Assembly (NCBI RefSeq): GCF_040784935.1
Contig: NZ_CP160680.1
Span: forward strand, 1,479,501-1,543,500
Direction: 5' to 3'
DNA length: 64,000 nucleotides
Origin: Lewinella sp. LCG006
GTDB lineage: Bacteria > Bacteroidota > Bacteroidia > Chitinophagales > Saprospiraceae
Shown here piece after piece: positions 1 to 10,299 of the stretch (positions are counted from its first letter, which is position 1; every line of letters begins with the position of its first letter). The notes below the pieces were generated by a model. It was not told the DNA's origin. It worked only from the letters and a program-made list of their open reading frames with translations, and made no database searches. Position numbers and translations under genes: made by a program.

Positions 1-3000
1 CGAAGAAGGCATCATACGGCATCAAATCGTTCGGAAGGTTAGAATCCGTTACGCTGATATTGCGCAACTGAATACCATCAATACCGCCAAGGATACGTAG
101 TGTGAGGCTGAAGTTTACTTCTTCGCCAGCACAAATCTCATCGCGATCTGCTTCCTTGTCAATGTTGATAAATACGCCGGTGTAATTCGACGGATCATTG
201 TCCGTGACATTAGGATCACCGTTTGGATTACCGTTTTCATCAACAGGGGTACCTACTACATCGGCAATATTGGTGTAGCGTCCACGCATTGCAGAACCCG
301 TGCGGGTAAAGGTTTGAGATGCACCAGCGGCAAGGAACGGAATCGTTCCGATAAAGCCTTCCTGGTCATCATTCACCTGAACGTTCACCAGGTCAAGGGT
401 GCCGGTATTGGTTACCACGTAAGTCCAGGTTACCGTTGGCGGAGTGTTAGGTACAAGGATAATTGCTCCAGGAGCATTATCTGCATCTTGTCCGTTGGTA
501 GCTTTCTCAATATCGATAGAAGCCGTTTGGCTAACAGGAACTTCTTCGTCGTCCTGATCATCTTCACCAGGAACTTCGTTATCTGGTGTAGAATCGGTAT
601 CATCACCATTATCCACCGTGATCTCAGCAACATTCACCAAGGAGGTACCTTGGAAGTTGTTGTCAATCGTAGTCTTCACAATGAAAGTTACCGTCTGGCC
701 AATCGCCAGGGAAGGAATGGTATAGGTACCGTTGCCGTTGTTGATTACGGAAGTGCCGTTGGCATCAAAACCAGTAATCGTCAGACCAGCAGGAACGCGA
801 TCCGTTACAACTACATTGGCAGCAGCCTGGCTTCCTTCGTTGGTTACGGTAATATTGAAATCAACGGGGCTGTTCTGAGCGTAAGGCCCAGGCGTACCGC
901 TATTGATGTCCTTGTTCAAGGCCAGGTCGTAAGTGGTCAGACCAGCATCAAGATCAGGATAGTTATCACCAGACATGAGGCTTACGACTTCCGTCATACC
1001 GTTCATGGCAGGATTGGCATCAGAATCAAGCGCTTCGTTTCCGCCTTGGTTGGCGGTCGTGAATTGGTAACCTGTAGGCAATACAAACTGTACGCTGTAA
1101 TCGCCTGGCTCCAGGTCGGTAAATTCGTAGAAACCAACACCATTGGTCGTGGTATTATCGATGATGTTACCATCAGCATCTTTCAGATTAACGGTAACGC
1201 CTTCAACAGCAGGTTCGCCAGCATCCTGGATACCGTTGCCATTGAGATCTTCCCAAACGAAATCACCGAGAGAAGCACAAGCTACTTCGTTGATAGTAAC
1301 CGTAGCAGTACTGTTTGGTCCGGTACAACCTTTGCTATCCGTTACCGTCACTGTGTACACACCAGGTGCGAGACCAGTAATCATTGCTGTCGCTCCGCCA
1401 TTGCTCCAAGCATAGGAGTAAGGAGGAGTACCGCCGCTAGCCGTAGCTGTAGCAGTTCCATTGTTTTGATCACAATTAGGATCAGTACCCACTGCTGTCA
1501 CAGCAGGATTAGGATTAACTACTACCTCTACAATATCAGAAGACTGACAATCATTGTCATCAACTACGGTTACTGTATAAGTTGTTGTTGCGGTTGGTGA
1601 AACAGTAATGGAAGCACCGGTGAGGTTACCAGGCATCCAAACAATGTTGAATGGTTGGGTACCATTGGTCACCGTAGCCGTAAGGGTTACGCTTTCGCCA
1701 AAACAGATTTCATCGTCGTTGCCAGCATCTACGGTTGGGCCGCCGATGTTGTCGATGGTTACACTACCTATACCGAAACAGCCTTTGCTGTCGGTGGCAG
1801 TAACCGTGTAAACACCTGGGGCAAGGCCAGTGATCGCTGCACCGCTTGCACCGTTGCTCCAAGCGTAGGTGTAAGCAGCCGTTCCGCCTGTGGCAGTAGC
1901 TGTTGCGGTACCATTGTTGTCGCCACAAGTAGCATCAACTCCTACTACGTCTACCGTAGGATTAGGATTGACGATTACTCGTACCACATCTGTAGCCGTA
2001 CAACCGTTGGCATCCGTAATGGTCACCGTGTAGTTGCGGGTAGCTGTTGGGGTAAAGGTCTTGCTAGCGCCGTTGCCCAAACCTTGGTTCCAGCTGTAGG
2101 TAATTGGTGCAGTTCCGCCAGTGGCAACTGCTGTGATGGTCACTTCCGTACCAGCACATACTTCCTGATCCATGCCGGCATTAACCGTTGGACCAGGGAT
2201 ATTTTCGATCGTTACGCTGCCTACGCCCGTACAGCCTTTGCTGTCGGTGGCCGTAACGGTGTACGTTCCGGGGGCAAGGCCAGTGATGGTCGCACCGGTA
2301 GCGCCGTTGCTCCACGCATAGGTGTAAGCAGCTGTTCCACCAGTGGCTGTAGCAGTGGCTGAGCCGTTGTTATCGCCACAAGTAGCATCAACACCTACTA
2401 CATCTACCGTAGGATTAGGATTGACGGTTACTACTACCTGGTCGGTAGCTACACAACCATTGGCATCTGTTGCCGTGGCCGTGTAAGTGGTCGTTGAAGT
2501 AGGGCTAACGATGATGCTTGCTCCGCTTAGGTTACCTGGCATCCAGGTAATGCTTACTGGGGAGGTGCCACCGCTTGTCGTAGCCGTAAGGGTTACGCTT
2601 TCGCCAAAACAGATTTCATCGTCGTTGCCAGCATCTACGGTTGGGCCGCCGATATTGTCGATGGTTACACTTCCTACACCGAAACAGCCTTTGCTGTCGG
2701 TGGCAGTAACGGTGTAAACACCTGGGGCAAGGCCAGTGATCGTTGCACCGGTAGCACCGTTGCTCCAAGCGTAGGTGTAAGCTGCCATACCGCCTGTGGC
2801 AGTAGCTGTTGCGGTACCATTGTTGTCGCCACAAGTAGCATCAACTCCTACTACGTCTACCGTAGGATTAGGATTGACGATTACTCGTACCACATCTGTA
2901 GCCGTACAACCGTTGGCATCCGTAATGGTCACCGTGTAGTTGCGGGTAGCTGTTGGGGTAAAGGTCTTGCTAGCGCCGTTGCCCAAACCTTGGTTCCAGC

Positions 3001-6000
3001 TGTAGGTAATTGGTGCAGTTCCGCCAGTGGCAACTGCTGTGATGGTCACTTCCGTACCAGCACATACTTCCTGATCCATGCCGGCATTAACCGTTGGGCC
3101 AGGGATATTTTCGATCGTTACACTGCCCACACCCGTACAGCCTTTGCTGTCGGTGGCCGTAACAGTGTACGTTCCAGGGGCAAGGCCAGTGATGGTCGCG
3201 CCGGTAGCGCCGTTGCTCCACGCATAGGTGTAAGCTGCTGTTCCACCAGTGGCTGTAGCAGTGGCTGAGCCGTTGTTATCGCCACAAGTAGCATCAACAC
3301 CTACTACATCTACCGTAGGATTAGGATTGACGGTTACTACTACCTGGTCGGTAGCTACACAACCATTGGCATCTGTTGCCGTGGCCGTGTAAGTGGTCGT
3401 TGAAGTAGGGCTAACGATGATGCTTGCTCCGCTTAGGTTACCTGGCATCCAGGTAATGCTTACTGGGGAGGTGCCACCGCTTGTCGTAGCCGTAAGGGTT
3501 ACGCTTTCGCCAAAACAGATTTCATCGTCGTTGCCAGCATCTACGGTTGGGCCGCCGATGTTGTCGATGGTTACACTACCTACACCGAAACAGCCTTTGC
3601 TGTCGGTGGCGGTAACGGTGTAAACACCTGGCGCAAGGCCACTGATCGTTGCACCGCTTGCACCGTTGCTCCAAGCGTAGGTGTAAGCAGCCGTTCCGCC
3701 AGTGGCAGTAGCTGTAGCGGTACCGTTGTTGTCGCCACAAGTAGCATCTACACCTACTACGTCTACCGTAGGGTTAGGATTGACGGTTACTCGTACCACA
3801 TCTGTAGCCGTACAACCGTTGGCATCCGTAATGGTCACCGTGTAGTTGAGGGTAGCCGTTGGCGTGAAGGTCTTGCTAGCGCCGTTGCCTAAGCCCTGGT
3901 TCCAGCTGTAAGTATATGGTGCAGTTCCTCCAGTGGCAACTGCTGTGATGGTCACTTCGGTACCTGCACACACCTCTTGGTCTGTACCAGCATTAACTGT
4001 TGGGCCACCGATATTTTCAATCGTTACACTACCTACGCCCGTACAGCCTTTGTTGTCGGTGGCCGTAACGGTGTACGTTCCTGGGGCAAGGCCAGTGATG
4101 GTCGCGCCTGTAGCGCCATTGCTCCACGCATAGGTGTAAGCTGCTGTTCCACCAGTGGCTGTAGCTGTGGCTGAGCCGTTGTTGTCGCCACAAGTAGCAT
4201 CAACTCCTACTACGTCTACCGTAGGATTTGGGTTGACAGTAATCGAAATTTGCTTACTATCCACACATCCTTCAGTACTTGTAAAGGTGTAGGAAACTTG
4301 GAAAGTACCAGCTGATGTTGGTGTAAACATTCCCGTAGTACTCACATTACCACCCCAAACACCACCGGCTGGGCTTGCGTAAATTTGTACTGGATCGCTA
4401 CCAACACAGAATGGACCGACTGCTTCAATTATTACCTCAGGAACTGGCACAACAACAACAGTAGTTGTCGCAGAAAGATCACATCCATTTCCAGTGTAAT
4501 TATAAGTAATGGTATATGATCCAGGACCGACGGCAGCCGGATTGAATACATTACCGCTCACCCCTGGTCCAGAGAACGATCCTCCCGCAGGTGTAGCAGA
4601 CAAGGAAGCAGTACCACCGTCGACACATAGTGGGGCAATGGGATCGATAGAAACCTCAGGGGCATCCGTTACAAATACGGTAACATCATCCACATCAGAA
4701 CAGCCTTCGCTATTGGTCACCGTAACGTAGTACGTCGTAGTTGTAAGCGGAGAAACCTGAATAGAAGCGGTTGTTTCACCTGTGCTCCAGGCATAAGATC
4801 CCCCTCCGGTAGCCGTTAGTGTGACGTTGCGACCTGCGTCATCGCATTCGCTGGTAGATATCCCTCCACTGAATGGACGGTTATGTAATTCTCCTGATAC
4901 GTGAGTATAGGCTGCAGCAATTAATTGTCCTTCAATATTAGCGGGAGTGTTTTTGGTTACATTGGCATTAGGAGCCAAAACCGTACCTAGTAACGTTTGT
5001 GCACCATTGAGATTCAAGGTAGCTACGTTACCAAAATTCCACAGGATATGAGTACCTGACTCATTTCCAACTCCTGAGAAATTAGGAACATTCCAGTTTA
5101 CAGAGCCGCTTATATCAACATTTATAATAAGTAAAGTACTACTGCTTGGAGGCGTATTAAACATGATTTGGTTAATACCACTCAGTTCAGCAGCAGATAA
5201 GGTTAGGTAGTTTGTCGTATTTGGAGTTAGGTTAATGGTAATCGTTCCACTTCCGCTATAAGTAGTGTTAGCTACTTGAGAGGCCAGGCTAGAAGAGAAA
5301 GAACGCAAAGCACTAAACGCACTACCGAAATTAATAACGCCACTTTGTAGGACGCTACTTTCAGATTGCATGGTAGCCAATGATACCGCTGGCGTTGTAT
5401 CATAGCCGCCAGGAGTTATTCTGGTGTTGACAATGCTAGATCCGATGTTATCAATAACATTTGACCCGGTACCATCTCCAAGTTTTACGTAGCCATTTTG
5501 CAATACATTAACGCCGCTGCCACTAGTGTAGATGACACGACCGCCAATAACCAGTGCCGTTGGGTTAGCATCTCCAGAAGCAACAAAATTACCCGCAGTG
5601 TGTAATGCTAAATTGTAAGCTCCCTGAAGGTTTAGGTTTCCACCCAATGCTACGGGGCCTTCTGAATCACCATTAACAAATACGGTATTACCTTCAACAA
5701 AAGCATTGAAAATACCTGTGATAGAGGAGAAGTCATTATTAATAGGCTCACCAACACACTCACAGATGGTCTCATCTGTACCAGCATTAGCAGTAGGTGC
5801 ATTTGGCTCCGTAATAGTGATATCCTCAGGCCAAATGGCTTCACAGCCAGTATGGACACCAATGATTGTGATATCAGAATAAGTACCCGCACAAAGACCA
5901 TTCAAATGGAAACCAGCCAATGAGGTAAAGGTACCTGGCACCTGAACCACCTGACCATTGTAGGTGTATTCGATGCGGTACTCTCCTGTAGTATTGAAGT

Positions 6001-9000
6001 TGGCATCCACAAAGATGACACCGTCACAGTTGCCTTCACAATTGGAGACGTTGCTCACCAGGCTTACTTCATCCCAAGCGGCTTTGTTCACGGTCACGGT
6101 TACGTGATCTTCATCGGTACAACCATTGCCATCAGTAACGGTCACCCCATAAGTGGTGGTTACAGCAGGACTTACGTTGATGGAAGAAGCAGTAGAACCG
6201 TTGCTCCACAAGTAGGAGATATTGTCACCATCTACGATGTTGGCCGTAAGGGTTGTTGATTCTCCAAGACAGATGGTCAAACACTCAGGATTGGTATTGA
6301 GTAGCGCAATTCCGGAAAGGTTGAAATTGAAGTCACCTGAAGTATCGTCATTCAACGTACCACCAGTGTTTGGGTGACTAAGCACATCAAAAGTTAACCA
6401 GCCTGAACCTCCGAATGCCGCTGCATCATTTAAGTTGGCTCCCGTACCCATCTGGAAAGAAGGTCCGGTGCGAACAAACTTAACGACTGCCCCGGTAAGA
6501 GCACCAGCACCAGTCATTGTAGCTTCTAATTCGGGATAGTAGTACCAGTCACTATTGTTTAGGTCACCAATACACTGCGCATTTTCCTTTGGACTACCTG
6601 CTGGAGCAACAAAAGTACGCCCACGGAATACGGTCTTGATATTAAAGACAAGGTTACCATTGCCATTATTTACCACCTGCATAGATGCTACTGCTGTACC
6701 ATTAGCAAATTCCTGGAAGGAACCCGAAACGACACTCCAGTGTGGCTGGCTGGTAAAGTTACTCACCAAAGACCCCGTATAGAACCCATAGACATTAGAC
6801 CCACAAGTTTGAGCACTATTGGAAATTGATCTCAGATAAATAGGATCATCCGCACAAGCGACATTGACCAATGGATTAGGATTAACCGCAACAATTACTT
6901 CGTCGGTATCGGTACAACCGTTGGCATCTGTCACCGTTACCACGTAAGTGGTCGTAGCGGTAGGACTTACCGTTTTGGTTGCGCCGTTGCCGAGGCCATT
7001 GTTCCAGCTAAAGGTGTAAGGAGCAGTTCCGCCATTTGCAACAGCGACCAGGCTTACGCTTTCGCCTGCACAGATGGTTTCATCTGAACCCGCATTAACC
7101 GTTACACCACCACTGCCAGAAATGGTCACTGAGCCAATATCAAAACAGCCATTCGCATCCAATACGGTGACACCATAAGTGCCTGGAGCGAGGTTGTTTT
7201 TAGTGGCACCAGTACCCAAGCTACTACTCCACATAAAGGTGTAAGGAGCAGTACCACTGGTAGCACTTGCGGTAGCTGAACCATTGTTCTGCCCACAAGA
7301 TGCATTGGTTTTGGAAATAGAAATATCAGGATTAGGGTTAACCGTGACAACAATCTGGTCAACACCCGTACAACCCGCCGCATCGGTTACCGTCACCCCA
7401 TAAGCGGTGGTAGCAACAGGAGATACTACGTGGCTGGCACCATTGCCCAGGTTATTGTCCCATGCATAAGTGTAAGGCGCAACACCATTAGAAGCCGAAG
7501 CCTGGATGGTCACATTGCTACCTGCACAAATGGCTACGTCGGGACCAGTAGTGACACTGATTCCGCCGAGGAGGTTAACTTGGTAATCTTCCACTTCACC
7601 ATCCTGATTCGCGTCAAGGGTGCTACAGAAGTTGCCCGTAGGGCCACCTTCGTTGACACTGCTTTGGATGGTAAAACGAGCGAAAGAAGTACCACAGCTT
7701 ACGTTATTAGGAACGTTGATGGTGAAGGTATGGGTGCCCGTTGAGCGGTTGTTATTAGAACCCACAACAAAGTTGTTAATAACACGCTCGGAAGGATTAT
7801 CGAAATCACCATCACGGTTCCAATCGATCCAGCCGTAAATGTGGCCTTCCATGTCATTAGAACTCCAGCTTAGGGTGATCTGCTTGGTCGTTCCTCCCTG
7901 GAGGTCGGCACCACCGACAAAAATTACACCATCCTCATCATCACCATTGGCATCATTGTCGTCACCCATGGCATCAGCAGAGTTTTGACTACTGTCATCA
8001 CTGTCGACCATGTCGCCCAATCGGGTTGGAGAGAAAGGATTGCCGTTGCTGTTATTAATGGTGTAGCAAATGCTGCCGTAAGAAGCTGGCGCATCTCCGT
8101 AGTCTGTTCCTAAGTTTGGACACTCGACATCGGCGTGTACCAAACCAGCAATAACCCATGATTGGCCACAACCACTACCATTAGGGTTAGAGGAAGAACG
8201 CGTATCTACTTCGATACTCACTTGGGTTGTACTTCCAGGTACATTCGCAAGCGTAAGATCAACAACTGCTAAACAACAACCATTGTCCGGACCATAAATG
8301 GTTTCGGTAGTTGTTACACCGCCAGCCGTAGCACGAACGGTAAGAAAACGTCCATCCGTCGTCAACTCTGAGATGGGTAGAGAAACGGTGATATTACGAG
8401 AAGTAACATCAGTAGGGATAGGAATAGTGAACGTTTGTAAATTACAATATCCGCTAATGGCCGTAAAGGTACCACTAGAGGATCTTTTTATTGTCGTATT
8501 ACGGAAAGGATAAACGACTAAAGACTGAAGGCCATTGTTACTGGCACAACTTCCAGTAGCTGAATTATGACCTATCCAAGAAGGGTTATTGGTTATCAAG
8601 CCACGATATACATAAACATTACTACTTGCTCCTGAAATATCGACCTGCTGAATCCAGTAGGTATTGCCCGCATTATCAAAAATCTGAACACTGGTTCCAG
8701 GGTATTGATTTTTGTAAACCACTTCTGCAACGACTTGGTATACATTGGACGGGTTGGTAATATTTACTTGTGCGTTGGGGGTAGCATTACAATTCACACC
8801 CACGCCTGAGACCCCTACTTCTACATAATCATCGCAAGTAAAAGCGTAATTGGTTGGGCCTGTAGGAAGGGTTGGGTTAGAACAGTTTCTATTTCCGAAA
8901 TTGAAATTACCATTACAGTTCAACCATTGGGTATCACCACAACCGGTTCTCGTTGCACTGCTTTCAGTTTGGTAGGTCGTTCCACCCACCGTAATGTAAT

Positions 9001-10189
9001 CGATGAAAGCATTTTTATCACAACCACTACCTGTAGTGCCATCATTGATAAAGGCCACTTTTATCTGCTGACCATTTGTAAAGCCCGTGTAGGTATAGTT
9101 AGCCAATGAGGTGGTCAATGTCCAAGTCTGTACCGCAGTACCATTTAGTTGCAGTTGGATTTGCTCACCTCCACAATTTCCTTTGGCGCGAACCACTACA
9201 CTACAATCACCTTGGGGTGCTGACAAACAAATGTAATCTACAAACGGTTGGATATGACTTAAGTTAGGTAAGAAGAACACCATTTGGCTAGCCACACCAG
9301 TAAGGTTGCTATTGGTCACCGCTGCTATTGCATTTGTGGCAAGCTGATTGCTCGTACTACTCGTATTGGTGACATACCAAATCGCCTGGTTCACTTGAGT
9401 GCGCGTATACCCACTAGATTCACCATGGCAAATGATCCAGTTGATGCGCTCAGCCGTAAGGTTAGAATAGCCGGCGTTTGAGGCGCCAACAACTCTGGTG
9501 AAAGTAACATCACCATAGTTATAACCATTACCTGGTGTAGGAGCTGTTTTGTTATAATCCAAACACATTACACGCTCTGACATCTCTACGTTACAACTAC
9601 TACTCACACGAGCGATACATCCCAGATAATCATTATCCGTGTAGATGTAAGTGCTCGGAGAAATGTTGTTTCTGTAGATGGTTACCGTTTCGCCATCACA
9701 GTTGGTGTGGCTAATGAAACCTGTCCCACAGAAGGTCCGACCTACCGTAAAGTCACAAGCATGCTCAATTAAATAAGCACGCTCGAAGGTAGCAGAGGTA
9801 CAATTATCCGACTCCCTGATAAGCTGAAAATCAGCATAACGCGAAGGATACAGCCCCGACAAGGTGAGTTGTCCATCGGTTGTAGTCAGGCCGGTAACGG
9901 TCTTAACTTTCGTCCCGAAGGCCATCTGTAGGGTGTACGTTTGCGCGGCAAAGCCTGCTTGATCCGCAACTGTAAAGTACAGTTGACCGTCAGCAGCCTC
10001 ACACTCGGATTCGTTGGCCCAGCTTACGTTAAGAATCTCCAAATCTTCACAAGCCCCTTGCAGCGTAGCGCTGTTGAGGGTAGAAGCCGGAGCATTTTGC
10101 GAGAAGCCCAAAAATGGGACAACCAAACAGAGGACCAGAAGGTACCAGTTTGGTGTTTTCGCAGCAGGCACAGTGTAATGATTAACCAT
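1..10189 (-). CDS. Giant T9SS-type surface adhesin, N-terminal 3,396 residues (C-terminus outside window)
   Basis: The frame is open from the ATG at 10189 to the window edge. Residues 1-30 are a signal peptide (hydrophobic run about 16-29, likely cleavage before QNAP). Residues about 150-320 resemble a Cys-Gln thioester domain: Cys209 in MCLDY, QAIW at 268-271, Gln314 in IQPFV. Residues about 325-412 resemble a CBM60 carbohydrate-binding module (GGEQIQLQLNG, then a Trp-Thr-Leu-Thr strand and an Asn-Asp-Gly turn). Next come a GEVED domain (about 695-873), PKD/SprB-like domains, a choice-of-anchor A domain (about 1480-1780), three copies of a 302-residue PKD/SprB block (about 1980-2880), an SdrD B-like domain (about 2969-3080) and DUF11-like domains. 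A T9SS sorting domain is expected beyond the edge but not seen. Its visible tail matches a segment of the adhesin at 37891-64000 closely, so the two are paralogues. The role as an exported adhesin is inferred. Confidence 0.93.
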   Translation of the reverse strand, partial: MVNHYTVPAAKTPNWYLLVLCLVVPFLGFSQNAPASTLNSATLQGACEDLEILNVSWANESECEAADGQLYFTVADQAGFAAQTYTLQMAFGTKVKTVTGLTTTDGQLTLSGLYPSRYADFQLIRESDNCTSATFERAYLIEHACDFTVGRTFCGTGFISHTNCDGETVTIYRNNISPSTYIYTDNDYLGCIARVSSSCNVEMSERVMCLDYNKTAPTPGNGYNYGDVTFTRVVGASNAGYSNLTAERINWIICHGESSGYTRTQVNQAIWYVTNTSSTSNQLATNAIAAVTNSNLTGVASQMVFFLPNLSHIQPFVDYICLSAPQGDCSVVVRAKGNCGGEQIQLQLNGTAVQTWTLTTSLANYTYTGFTNGQQIKVAFINDGTTGSGCDKNAFIDYITVGGTTYQTESSATRTGCGDTQWLNCNGNFNFGNRNCSNPTLPTGPTNYAFTCDDYVEVGVSGVGVNCNATPNAQVNITNPSNVYQVVAEVVYKNQYPGTSVQIFDNAGNTYWIQQVDISGASSNVYVYRGLITNNPSWIGHNSATGSCASNNGLQSLVVYPFRNTTIKRSSSGTFTAISGYCNLQTFTIPIPTDVTSRNITVSLPISELTTDGRFLTVRATAGGVTTTETIYGPDNGCCLAVVDLTLANVPGSTTQVSIEVDTRSSSNPNGSGCGQSWVIAGLVHADVECPNLGTDYGDAPASYGSICYTINNSNGNPFSPTRLGDMVDSDDSSQNSADAMGDDNDANGDDEDGVIFVGGADLQGGTTKQITLSWSSNDMEGHIYGWIDWNRDGDFDNPSERVINNFVVGSNNNRSTGTHTFTINVPNNVSCGTSFARFTIQSSVNEGGPTGNFCSTLDANQDGEVEDYQVNLLGGISVTTGPDVAICAGSNVTIQASASNGVAPYTYAWDNNLGNGASHVVSPVATTAYGVTVTDAAGCTGVDQIVVTVNPNPDISISKTNASCGQNNGSATASATSGTAPYTFMWSSSLGTGATKNNLAPGTYGVTVLDANGCFDIGSVTISGSGGVTVNAGSDETICAGESVSLVAVANGGTAPYTFSWNNGLGNGATKTVSPTATTTYVVTVTDANGCTDTDEVIVAVNPNPLVNVACADDPIYLRSISNSAQTCGSNVYGFYTGSLVSNFTSQPHWSVVSGSFQEFANGTAVASMQVVNNGNGNLVFNIKTVFRGRTFVAPAGSPKENAQCIGDLNNSDWYYYPELEATMTGAGALTGAVVKFVRTGPSFQMGTGANLNDAAAFGGSGWLTFDVLSHPNTGGTLNDDTSGDFNFNLSGIALLNTNPECLTICLGESTTLTANIVDGDNISYLWSNGSTASSINVSPAVTTTYGVTVTDGNGCTDEDHVTVTVNKAAWDEVSLVSNVSNCEGNCDGVIFVDANFNTTGEYRIEYTYNGQVVQVPGTFTSLAGFHLNGLCAGTYSDITIIGVHTGCEAIWPEDITITEPNAPTANAGTDETICECVGEPINNDFSSITGIFNAFVEGNTVFVNGDSEGPVALGGNLNLQGAYNLALHTAGNFVASGDANPTALVIGGRVIYTSGSGVNVLQNGYVKLGDGTGSNVIDNIGSSIVNTRITPGGYDTTPAVSLATMQSESSVLQSGVINFGSAFSALRSFSSSLASQVANTTYSGSGTITINLTPNTTNYLTLSAAELSGINQIMFNTPPSSSTLLIINVDISGSVNWNVPNFSGVGNESGTHILWNFGNVATLNLNGAQTLLGTVLAPNANVTKNTPANIEGQLIAAAYTHVSGELHNRPFSGGISTSECDDAGRNVTLTATGGGSYAWSTGETTASIQVSPLTTTTYYVTVTNSEGCSDVDDVTVFVTDAPEVSIDPIAPLCVDGGTASLSATPAGGSFSGPGVSGNVFNPAAVGPGSYTITYNYTGNGCDLSATTTVVVVPVPEVIIEAVGPFCVGSDPVQIYASPAGGVWGGNVSTTGMFTPTSAGTFQVSYTFTSTEGCVDSKQISITVNPNPTVDVVGVDATCGDNNGSATATATGGTAAYTYAWSNGATGATITGLAPGTYTVTATDNKGCTGVGSVTIENIGGPTVNAGTDQEVCAGTEVTITAVATGGTAPYTYSWNQGLGNGASKTFTPTATLNYTVTITDANGCTATDVVRVTVNPNPTVDVVGVDATCGDNNGTATATATGGTAAYTYAWSNGASGATISGLAPGVYTVTATDSKGCFGVGSVTIDNIGGPTVDAGNDDEICFGESVTLTATTSGGTSPVSITWMPGNLSGASIIVSPTSTTTYTATATDANGCVATDQVVVTVNPNPTVDVVGVDATCGDNNGSATATATGGTAAYTYAWSNGATGATITGLAPGTYTVTATDSKGCTGVGSVTIENIPGPTVNAGMDQEVCAGTEVTITAVATGGTAPITYSWNQGLGNGASKTFTPTATRNYTVTITDANGCTATDVVRVIVNPNPTVDVVGVDATCGDNNGTATATATGGMAAYTYAWSNGATGATITGLAPGVYTVTATDSKGCFGVGSVTIDNIGGPTVDAGNDDEICFGESVTLTATTSGGTSPVSITWMPGNLSGASIIVSPTSTTTYTATATDANGCVATDQVVVTVNPNPTVDVVGVDATCGDNNGSATATATGGTAAYTYAWSNGATGATITGLAPGTYTVTATDSKGCTGVGSVTIENIPGPTVNAGMDQEVCAGTEVTITAVATGGTAPITYSWNQGLGNGASKTFTPTATRNYTVTITDANGCTATDVVRVIVNPNPTVDVVGVDATCGDNNGTATATATGGTAAYTYAWSNGASGAAITGLAPGVYTVTATDSKGCFGIGSVTIDNIGGPTVDAGNDDEICFGESVTLTATVTNGTQPFNIVWMPGNLTGASITVSPTATTTYTVTVVDDNDCQSSDIVEVVVNPNPAVTAVGTDPNCDQNNGTATATASGGTPPYSYAWSNGGATAMITGLAPGVYTVTVTDSKGCTGPNSTATVTINEVACASLGDFVWEDLNGNGIQDAGEPAVEGVTVNLKDADGNIIDNTTTNGVGFYEFTDLEPGDYSVQFVLPTGYQFTTANQGGNEALDSDANPAMNGMTEVVSLMSGDNYPDLDAGLTTYDLALNKDINSGTPGPYAQNSPVDFNITVTNEGSQAAANVVVTDRVPAGLTITGFDANGTSVINNGNGTYTIPSLAIGQTVTFIVKTTIDNNFQGTSLVNVAEITVDNGDDTDSTPDNEVPGEDDQDDEEVPVSQTASIDIEKATNGQDADNAPGAIILVPNTPPTVTWTYVVTNTGTLDLVNVQVNDDQEGFIGTIPFLAAGASQTFTRTGSAMRGRYTNIADVVGTPVDENGNPNGDPNVTDNDPSNYTGVFINIDKEADRDEICAGEEVNFSLTLRILGGIDGIQLRNISVTDSNLPNDLMPYDAFF
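1535..4250 (-). repeat. Three tandem copies of a 906-bp (302-residue) PKD/SprB-like block
   Basis: Landmark sequences recur at exactly 906-bp steps: the segment starting TAAGGGTTACGC is at 1681, 2587 and 3493, and a second landmark at 2141 recurs at 3953 (two steps). Each block codes for alternating PKD-like (CxGESVTL...W...TTTYTVTVxDxNGC) and SprB-like (CGDNNGTATATATGG...AYTYAWSNGA...LAPGVYTVTATD) domains. Long stretches are identical at base level, so amplification is recent. Edges are approximate. Confidence 0.88.
8954..9742 (-). other. Candidate thioester domain plus CBM60-like module inside the adhesin at 1-10189
   Basis: Two adjacent head domains. The first shows the three landmarks I associate with Cys-Gln thioester domains of Gram-positive adhesins: a Cys after a hydrophobic residue and before Leu-Asp (Cys209), an aromatic-rich QAIWYVT strand (268-274), and a Gln in IQPFV (Gln314), with 105 residues between the putative bonding pair. 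The canonical TQxAIW is only partly kept (VNQAIW). The second has the order seen in Ca-dependent xylan-binding CBM60 modules: a VRAKG strand, GGEQIQLQLNG, TWTLTT, a VAFINDG turn and an aspartate-rich FIDYITVGG strand. Assignments rest on motif recall, not on a profile search. Confidence 0.5.
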
Positions 10190-10266
10190 GGTTTAGCTTT
10201 GTGTTGTTGTGTTCTTTCCTAAAACTTTTGGTGCCATTTATGAGATGTACACCTATATGCAGACAG

Positions 10267-10299
10267 GCTATCATGGAATCACGAAAATTCCTTGATAGC
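10267..10299 (-). promoter_or_regulatory. Imperfect 13-bp dyad in the probable leader of the adhesin gene
   Basis: Arms GCTATCA-T-GGAAT and ATTCC-T-TGATAGC pair over 12 of 13 positions around a 7-base loop, 78-110 bases upstream of the ATG at 10189. There is no T-run after it in the direction of transcription, so it is more likely an operator or a leader hairpin than a terminator. Function unknown. Confidence 0.45.

Noticed and set aside
314-1600. 428-codon plus-strand frame, and similar long ones at 14313-15095 and 43195-44403
   Set aside because: They lie opposite clear adhesin domains, have no recognisable protein features and reflect low stop density opposite Thr/Val/Gly-rich repeats.
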